Shown: positions 56,481 through 64,000 of the stretch, piece by piece
How positions within the stretch are numbered: the stretch's first letter is position 1
How the letters are laid out: every line of letters starts with the position of its first letter
The notes under the pieces: model-generated
Database searches by the model: none
Seen by the model: only the letters and a program-made list of their open reading frames with translations
What the model was told of the DNA's origin: nothing
Made by a program: the position numbers and the translations under genes
Assembly: GCA_039602395.1 (NCBI GenBank)
Contig: JBCNJP010000017.1
Location: 91,090,182-91,154,181 of the forward strand
Length of the DNA stretch: 64,000 nt
Source of the DNA: Deinandra increscens subsp. villosa
Taxonomy: Eukaryota; Streptophyta; Magnoliopsida; Asterales; Asteraceae
Direction: 5' to 3'

Positions 56481-57326
56481 AACGTGACTAATGGACCCGA
56501 CCACCTTTTTCCATTAAGATACTGATTTTTCCGTTAACTCTAACGGAAAGGATGTTAAGTTGAAGATTTCGATGGAATTTCTCCAGTTTATAAAATTTTA
56601 CCGCTTTAACCGGTTTTTCTCAGGAAATTTCAGGGAATATTTTTTTCGAGCTTGTTTTTCAAGACCCAAAATTACGAAGACTCTGTTTCGATTATTTTCG
56701 TGATTACGTTTGGGATCTCAGTTTTTGTCCAGTTTTGGCATATTTTCTCGATTAAAGTGACGTTTTTTGTGACTTTTTCCCACGTTACTTAAATAGAACA
56801 TTATCATTGTATGTCAACACATAGTCACGTGGAACAACTATTTTATTTATGGATCTTTCACAACTGTTAGCATCCGGCTTTCGGTTTTTTCACGAGATTG
56901 CCCGATTTCAAGATTTTTGAACTGATTTCTCTAGGAAACCGAGCGGAATGGTTTAACTCTCTAGTACTTTATTATTACGCGTCCACTGAATGCCATTTAG
57001 AAGGATTTAGGGAAAAGGGGAAATTATTATTGGATTAGATTATCGAGTTGATTATCTGAAGTTGGAGCATTTTTGAAGATTGATTGATTTATCTGATTCG
57101 ATTTGTTGCTGTTTGGACCCCTATCATATGCCTATAGTATTGTTCCCAACCGTGTGAACTAAGTACCCAAAAGGTGAAACATGGTTCCCAACAGGTAGAA
57201 CGAGAACGGGAGAAGCTTATTTAGAGGGGAAATTTCTACAACAGAAAGTCTCAGGTTTATTAGTTTTTCATTGAAGATGTATGACAGAGAGATCCTTCAC
57301 TAGTTTATAGTTTTGAAAACATCTGT
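56481..57326. other. Intergenic, no gene seen
   Basis: AT-rich with T runs. It includes TAACTCTAACGGAAAGGATG, similar to many plant LTR flanks, but no repeat boundary or ORF I can support. Confidence 0.45.
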
Positions 57327-57649
57327 CAAGGGGAGATATGTTGGAGCTATTATTTGTGACTGATGCTTTTAAATCAATTTATGAAGCATTCAGCTGAAGA
57401 ATCCATTGTGATTTGATTCAGAGACGAGGCTTGTGATGGTTGAAGCTTATAAAGTTTGGACTGAAGACGTTTTCTTGAAAAGTCAACTATTTGACGTCAT
57501 TAACTTCAAGCTCAGACAATTAAAAAATCCTTGGAATCTTTGCGTTTCGAAGACTTGGATTGTTCAGAATAATTCAGACTTGAATTACATTGAATGTCTT
57601 CATCTCCACTCAGTCAATAGACCAATGTGGAATATCTTGGATGTTCCAA
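57327..57649 (+). repeat. Copia polypurine tract and LTR start
   Basis: CAAGGGGAGATA (57326-57337) followed by TGTTGGAGC (57338) is the common Copia 3' junction. The LTR is cut at 57650 by a CACTA terminus. A frame at 57433-57708 lies in this LTR and has no known domain. Confidence 0.5.
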
Positions 57650-57905
57650 CACTACTACAAAAAAGCCCATTAATGATGTGCAATGTGCGTCATAAAGGGT
57701 TTAGATGACGCGCATTTGGGCGTCAAGGAAAACCCCGTCATAAAGGACGACGACGCGCAAAAATGCGTCATAGGCTTATGACGCGCATTTATGGCGTGCA
57801 ATTATGACGTGCAATGCGCATCATAAACGAGTGTCATAAATGGGCGTTAGGGAAGCCACCGTCATAAAGGGAGATGACACGTAAAATGCATGTCATGGTT
57901 TTAAA
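57650..57905. mobile_element. CACTA (En/Spm) transposon left terminus
   Basis: CACTACTACAAAAAAGCCC begins at 57650, the classic CACTA end. Over the next 240 bp ATGACGCGCA, GCGTCATAA and related words recur at least ten times in both orientations, as subterminal repeats do. The opposite end (TTTTTTGTAGTAGTG) is not seen to 64000 outside the gap. It may lie in the gap or beyond, or be lost. Confidence 0.7.
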
Positions 57906-58474
57906 AAGAACATTTTTATAGAATCACTAATTTCCACATTAAATGACAATTAACTTCATAATAGAAAATAAAGTACACTTATAGCAAAATAATGCATTTC
58001 AATATACAACAAAATAATTCATTGTATACAACTATTCTAGTTTTTTACAATTGTATTTTAAATAACTAAGAAGTTTTAGGAGTTCCTTAACTTGTAGCTG
58101 TTAATGATTTTCAGATAAAGTATGACAAACCTGAACAACTTTTGATTGAATAATATCAGCCACGTCTTTCTTTTGATATAGCCTCTCAACATTGTTTATA
58201 GCATTTAGGCAACTATTATACCATTCTATCATATCTAACTTGTAATAAGAAAAACATTATAGATAGCAGTGCATGTGTCTTTCACACATCAACATAGTAA
58301 ACATCTGGGTTATATGAATTAACTCCGAATAATTTTAAAATCAATTTCAAGGCCAACACATTCGTAAAAGATGGTAAAAAAAAAAAAAAAAAAAAAAAAA
58401 CTCAATAATGAAGCTCAAGTAAGGCCTGGTTAGAGAATAATTACAAGACTTTGGTTTTGTTTTATTCTTTTAGT
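57906..58474. other. Non-coding, inside or next to the CACTA element
   Basis: AT-rich with an A run of about 25 bases at 58376-58400. No ORF. Confidence 0.5.
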
Positions 58475-59843
58475 TTAAAGCTTAAACTGTGAAGAAGACA
58501 GTATTTGACAACCTCTTTTGCTTTTAATAAAGTGTGAACAGATTTCAAAAACTTCAGAAACAGGGCTTGCTTGCATAATCTTGCTTTTAAGGTTTTCAGA
58601 CATGTTTTCACAGGGTTGAGTATTGAACTCAAATCGTCCAGGAGAACTTCGCCATTCTCTTGATTTTGTCCATATATAGCAGACAATAGAGTTGTTCAAT
58701 AAGAAATTAACACGAATATACACAAATTTAGGCAGTACTAGTCTGCATTTGGAATCTCAAAACAAATAATATATATTGCCACAAAGCATTTTCTGTTATA
58801 CTTCCTGACTGAAGGATTTTGTTTTGTAAACTCCTATCCTGCATTTAAGAATATATGTGTCACTTGCAAGTTCTTTCGTTAGATATTAGAACTTATCAAA
58901 GGTCACCAAGAACTACTTGATAGTTAAATAAACTAATAACCAAATAACCATTTCAAAAAGCCTTTGACTTATGTTCTAAAGAATGATATAGAGTGGTTAC
59001 ACTAGGAAGCGCTCATAGAAACTTTTAAGGACAAAAAAATTATGAACATATGAATTAAAAAGTAACATCATGTGTGAATGATTAGTAAATAGAATATGAA
59101 GTAAAAAAAAAAAAAACCATGAATCCATATGGCAAAAGCCTCACGGAAGAAATGCAATTTAAGGGACATGGGTGATTGAAATTACCTGCTTAAGAAAACT
59201 TATTTCACTCTCTGACAATCCTCTCCCGCAATCTTTATAACATCATATGTTTGCACACAAGATAGAATCATGCATATTCAATATTCTAACATCTAAAATA
59301 TTAGAAATAGTTTTATTGGTCTTAAGTTAAGGCTCAGGTTTTCGTATGCATATTCAATGTTCTAGTCACAAAATTTGAATTTAAAAAAATATGCAAACTT
59401 TCATATGAATAATTAGAAGACTAGAGATATACACCCACTCAACAAAATTTAATTTTCGTTACATAGAAAAAGGGTCAAAAATCATCTTATCACAAAAGGA
59501 TAACAAGCATAATGCACCAAGGTTTATAAAAAACATCCTTCTTAAAAAAAGGGTAGGTATACCAAGATATAGAACATAGTGCTAGATGCAGGATGTAATG
59601 TTTTTGATAAAAAAATAAAAACTATAGAGATAATTATCATAAAGCATCTCAAAAGAAAGGAAGAACAAATAAAGACATGTAACTAGAAAAATACGCACCT
59701 GTAGCCATATTTACCTCTCTTTGCATCACGCTTAGGATTTAATATGAAAATATTATATGCATTCTCTAGGTCAAGATATTCCACAAGACTGGTGAAGAGA
59801 ACATCCATCATGTCCACATCCACTTGCCAAAGACTATCCTCCC
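58475..59843 (-). pseudogene. Exons of a conserved plant gene, possibly captured
   Basis: On the minus strand 59843-59699 is open and bounded by AG and GTGCGT. It encodes EDSLWQVDVDMMDVLFTSL, then a segment ending KRDAKRGKYGYR. An intron of 476 bp leads to a 37-base exon (59222-59186) encoding RGLSESEISFLKQ, with matching phase and a GTAATT donor. A further stretch near 58590-58530 (NLKSKIMQASPVSEVFEI) could continue it but has no clear acceptor. From memory this resembles the plant membrane-protein family of At3g28720/At5g58100 (the latter linked to pollen exine). No start or full gene is found. It lies downstream of the CACTA left end, so capture is plausible. Confidence 0.45.
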
Positions 59844-61610
59844 TTCAAAGAGAAAAGGTTATCAATTATGTGGTGCAAGTTTAGTTTACATATATTATAA
59901 ACCATTACCATGCAAACAAATACTTCAATTTATCAATAAGCCATAGATAAGAATCAAAACATGTTTAGAGTAGAATTATATACTCTGAGTTCACTATATT
60001 AGTATATTTAGAGCATTCAGTCATAAATTTTATATAAAAAGAGAGCATAAAAACGAAAGTAAATCAAGCACATAACAAAAAGAATCTGAATTACATCTAA
60101 AATTCTAAAGTATACTACATCCCCTATTACTTAACATGAAAACTGATTACAAAATATATTGCCGAATGAACATTATTTGATAGTGAAATGACAAATAGTA
60201 GGGTCTTAGCTTAGTTCATTGCACCAAACCTGTGTTTACATCTCATGTGGTCAACCTTATAATAAACACTACTAGTTTATAAAGCCAAAAGAACATTAAG
60301 TATCATAACCTGAGGGCATAACAATATCTGGGAATGAAACGGCACGACTCGATTCCACAAAACAACTATTAACTTAATCAAGAGCCGAAGAACCCCGAGT
60401 CCATTGGCTGAATACAAACGAGTTTCCCCACGATAGAAATCAAGGGTGAGAAATGAGAAAATTCATATATCGCCAATGAAGGCGATCACGAATTTAGAAC
60501 AGGGCCGCGAAGTCTGGCCGAAACATGTAATTCAGATTCAGACACTAACGCGCATTAGGAAGAAAGATCTTAACACGAATGAAATTCGAGACGCATGAAA
60601 GGCACAGATTAAGGAGGATTAACACAATGGACGAGATAAAACCCACGAGGAAGAAACGATCGCTCAAAGGTGAATGGTTCTCGAGGGTTAAAGACGATAA
60701 GGTGACTGGCAACCGGAGTAGCACGGGCATATGGTCGATGTGAAAGTCGATTTGGTGAACGGGAGGAAGACCCGATGTGTCTTCGGATGTCTCTGATTCC
60801 CTTTTTATTATGTCGAACTTCCACAATTTGAGCCCTAGATGCATGCGCTCCATACGCAAGAATTTGTAGGCTCAAGCCCACAGACTGGTTTAACGTCGAG
60901 GATTACTGGGACCTGAGTGTCCGGGCGAGATATGAATGATTTTCTTTTAAGCACACTGATTTTTAATGATAACTAAAATAAAATTTAGAGGGTACGCTGA
61001 GATAAGAGGAAAAATGGTCTCGAGGTGTGAACGGCGAACAATTCCAAAGCACGAAAATCAAAGAGTTAGGTCGCATGGCGGACATAACTCAATGAGTATG
61101 AAGATTTAACTTTGAACATGTAGATTCGATACCGGTACGTGTATAAGGTTATCTATCCGAGAGGTAATAAAGTAATAAACTCATACACATGTAATCCGTA
61201 AACATGTGGACTTATGAACTCGTAAATTTCCAAACGATTAGACTCCCCGACACACATACCTAGAAGATATGCAAGAAATATCAAAATGGAAACATTATGG
61301 ACGACTTGAAATTTCTAACAAGCAGATAGTCATGTATACGTATGCTCGTAATCCAGTAATGTGCCCCTTTGTTTGCATGAATGCATGCAGTCCTGTAACC
61401 ACACAACCTGTAAACTCGTGGACCCACCAATGAGAATTCACCCAATGTAGACACAACGATAAAGATGATATAAGGAATAAATGCTTCAGAATCCAAAAGA
61501 GACAACACATATCAGAGTACATAAACACATAAATGAGATAGAACGATAAGGTTTCAAACATCATAAAAATAAGGGAAATGACAACATAAAATGTCAAATA
61601 TTTTAAACGA
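59844..61610. other. No gene identified
   Basis: About 1.8 kb. The part 60320-60900 is richer in CG and has minus-strand frames (60545-60859, 60609-60881) without a domain I know; it could be a 5' exon or UTR of the gene above. The rest is AT-rich. Confidence 0.4.
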
Positions 61611-62340
61611 TTACAAAGCATCAACACAAGGTTCAACAAATAACATCCGAGCTAAAAGCTCCGACATGGGTCCCATGATCAGCATAGCCGTTGACAGGGT
61701 TGTTAAGGTGGCCATCAGGGGATGAGCGAGAGGAATGTGATCAGGGGTACCATAACAATAGCAAGCAAAGGTGGAGACAAAGGAAGTATGGTGAACAACA
61801 GAAACCCGAACATGCATTTGCACCACAGGTTGAAACATTTGAGGCTGAGCTCGAGCTGGCTGGTGAATGGTGCTCATGAGATGGTCGAATCGATGACAGA
61901 TACCCACGTGATGACTGAGGAGGCCATAATTTTTTCATTGCCAACATGGAAGGTGGGTAGGGTGGTGACAGGTGTACCGATTGCAGAAACAGTGATGCCC
62001 AACATAGGGCTTCCTAGCTTGTGGCGCAATGGGAACACCTTGAGTGACACAAGGTGCGAGAATAGCAGTGTCAATTGGAGCAACATGATTTTTTTTTCCC
62101 GGCAGTAAGCTTAGCCTTTTTCTTTTTCTTGTTGACTCTGGCAAAGGAGGACCCAACACCTGAGTTTCCTTGCGATAGACTGGTAGGGTTCCCAGTGTCT
62201 TTGTGCTTAGAAGGATTGCACACCTTACGGCGTTTGGGAGAACCAGCGGGTTTTATAGTGGTGGCATTGGTATTGAGAGCTTGCTGGATAAGGTTAGGGA
62301 GGGCAGCCAACATTTTCTATGCAATTTCTTAGGCCACCTG
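61611..62340 (-). pseudogene. Degenerate Gypsy gag with zinc-knuckle remnants
   Basis: Minus-strand frames give LPNLIQQALNTNATT, then a basic segment with KKKKKAKL, then Cys/His-rich pieces in shifting frames (HCFCNRYTCHH; FACYCYGTPDHIPLAHP). The last resembles a decayed C-x2-C-x4-H-x4-C knuckle. The composition and order recall daisy-family Gypsy gags, but stops and shifts prevent certainty. Confidence 0.35.
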
Positions 62341-62858
62341 ACGGTTGCAACGACGAGTGCTGCGATCCATTCTGAGAAAAGAGAGAGAAACAATCATGAG
62401 ACAATGGGTACATCAGGGTGAGTGACCGATTTAGAATCATGAGACCAGTGAATATAATAATCATAGGATACCGAGGATCATAAGTAAAAATCGCAAAACT
62501 ACCAGCACATAAAACAAGAAATTAGGTTGAAAATCCATTTAGGACACAAAAGATTAAATGTAAAACTCATGTGACCGTGAGGTGGTGTGACTCAGATGAT
62601 CATAAATTATTGAAAATGAACATAATAATGCGTAAATACGAAATCAAATGATTTTTGAAAACATACAGAATGGCCCTCATATCCCGAGTGGGAAACTATA
62701 ACTGTGATTTATCAGAGTAAGATCGTAGTGATTGACATGCTTTGGCCTAATAGGTTTTGACATTCTCATCGAGGCATCCCAGGTGAGCATGCGGGTCCAT
62801 CAATTCAAATTTGTACGCAACGCTTTTCTAGTCAGAGACCCCAACTACCGGTGTATTT
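62341..62858. other. Spacer, no gene seen
   Basis: Possibly LTR or leader of the Gypsy material on either side. No boundary found. Confidence 0.4.
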
Positions 62859-63358
62859 NNNNNNNNNNNNNNNNNNNNNNNNNNNNNNNNNNNNNNNNNN
62901 NNNNNNNNNNNNNNNNNNNNNNNNNNNNNNNNNNNNNNNNNNNNNNNNNNNNNNNNNNNNNNNNNNNNNNNNNNNNNNNNNNNNNNNNNNNNNNNNNNNN
63001 NNNNNNNNNNNNNNNNNNNNNNNNNNNNNNNNNNNNNNNNNNNNNNNNNNNNNNNNNNNNNNNNNNNNNNNNNNNNNNNNNNNNNNNNNNNNNNNNNNNN
63101 NNNNNNNNNNNNNNNNNNNNNNNNNNNNNNNNNNNNNNNNNNNNNNNNNNNNNNNNNNNNNNNNNNNNNNNNNNNNNNNNNNNNNNNNNNNNNNNNNNNN
63201 NNNNNNNNNNNNNNNNNNNNNNNNNNNNNNNNNNNNNNNNNNNNNNNNNNNNNNNNNNNNNNNNNNNNNNNNNNNNNNNNNNNNNNNNNNNNNNNNNNNN
63301 NNNNNNNNNNNNNNNNNNNNNNNNNNNNNNNNNNNNNNNNNNNNNNNNNNNNNNNNNN
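62859..63358. other. Assembly gap of 500 N
   Basis: Exactly 500 N. It truncates the integrase that follows. Confidence 0.99.
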
Positions 63359-64000
63359 TTCTGCCTGCCCATTAGCCTGAGGGTGGACAGGTGTTGAAGT
63401 GATCATCTTGATGCCCCAGCTTTCACAAAAGTTTGTTGTTCTCTTGCCTATAAACTGGGAGCCATTATCGCATATGATCTCTGTCGGAATCCCAAATCTG
63501 GTGAGGATGTTTCTTTTGATGAAGGATATCACTTCTTTCTCTCTTACTTGAACATAGGCTTCTGCTTCAATCCATTTGGAAAAGTAATCCGTCATGGCAA
63601 GCATAAACACTTTTCCTCCGGGAGCCTTTGGCAGCTTACCCACAATATCCATGCCCCACTTCATAAACGGCCATGGGGATACTATAGGATGCAGATGCTA
63701 AGCGGGTTGATGGAGGATATTGCCATGCCTTTGACAAGCATCGCATTTCTGTGAGAAGCTCGCAGCATCCTTCTTCATAGTTGGCCAATAATATCCGAAC
63801 CTGAGAACTTTAGAGAACAGTGCCCTGCCCCCGGTATGGTTCCCACAATCTCCACTGTGGATGTCTTCAAGCACCTCTAGAGCTTCTGACTTCTCTAAGC
63901 ACCTTAAGTAGACACCTGCAAGAGATCTTCTATATAGGATATTATCAATTATAGTATAGGGTACTACCTTTGTGCGAAAAGCTCTGGGGTTTTCGTCCTT
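63359..64000 (-). pseudogene. Gypsy integrase (H2C2 and core), partial
   Basis: Reading on the minus strand from the window edge: an H2C2 zinc-binding region (DIHSGDCGNH, FGYYWPTMKKD, CDACQRH), then the rve core with MKWGMDIVGKLP (first catalytic Asp), YFSKWIEAEAY, ICDNGSQF (second Asp) and VHPQANGQAE (Glu), running into the gap. One in-frame TAG lies between the two domains (63698-63700). The sequence type fits Tat/Athila Gypsy elements. Reverse transcriptase and RNase H would lie beyond 64000. Confidence 0.85.

Noticed and set aside
1..64000. CRISPR arrays, operons, bacterial promoters or ribosome binding sites
   Set aside because: The window is plant nuclear DNA with a spliced gene and plant retroelements; no repeat-spacer array was seen.

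Overview
The window is nuclear DNA from a flowering plant. It is AT-rich, with one spliced gene of eleven exons in a dense nest of LTR retrotransposons, LINEs and MITEs. The Copia, Athila and Tat element types, and a Copia lineage with an extra ORF after RNase H, point to a eudicot, probably the daisy family (Asteraceae). That placement rests on remembered element families, not on a search. Three blocks of exactly 500 N (4826-5325, 43938-44437, 62859-63358) look like assembly gaps of arbitrary size.

1-16.5 kb: a decayed minus-strand Copia element, cut by a hAT-type MITE with a perfect 8-bp target duplication. Next comes a two-level nest. A pol-less LTR element (4111-12894) was invaded by a gag-only LTR element (5485-11265; 473-bp LTRs, 5-bp duplication ATCAG, about 1% LTR divergence). 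After it lies a 2.6-kb LTR-like block (13915-16553).

17.1-26.5 kb: the only clear host gene. It is on the plus strand and encodes a predicted 1161-aa SNF2 ATPase with a RING finger inserted in the helicase, the CHR27/CHR28 (FRG) type. All splice sites are GT-AG and the frame stays open. Intron 8 splits the RING finger and carries a fold-back MULE-type MITE; intron 9 carries a Tourist/Harbinger-type MITE.

27.4-40.5 kb: a possible endogenous pararetrovirus fragment, then a tandem duplication (28313-31895 and 31896-34346) containing promoter-like sequence, LINE relics and a hAT MITE. One unit has an 895-bp transposon; the other has what looks like its excision footprint. A young Copia element (35100-39794; two 142-bp LTRs, one mismatch) sits inside the LINE reverse transcriptase.

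40.5-57 kb: a minus-strand LINE with poly(A) tail, Athila-family material (protease ORF, intact ATHILA ORF-1, separate gag), and two nested 5' halves of a minus-strand Tat-type Gypsy element. The Athila non-coding parts carry six pairs of a 13-bp mini-hairpin motif at a constant 28-29-bp spacing, the most unusual signal here.

57-64 kb: a Copia LTR start, a CACTA left terminus, exons of a conserved plant gene on the minus strand (possibly captured), a degenerate Gypsy gag and a Gypsy integrase running off the window. Apart from the SNF2 gene, nearly everything recognisable derives from mobile elements. No CRISPR, rRNA or tRNA gene was seen.
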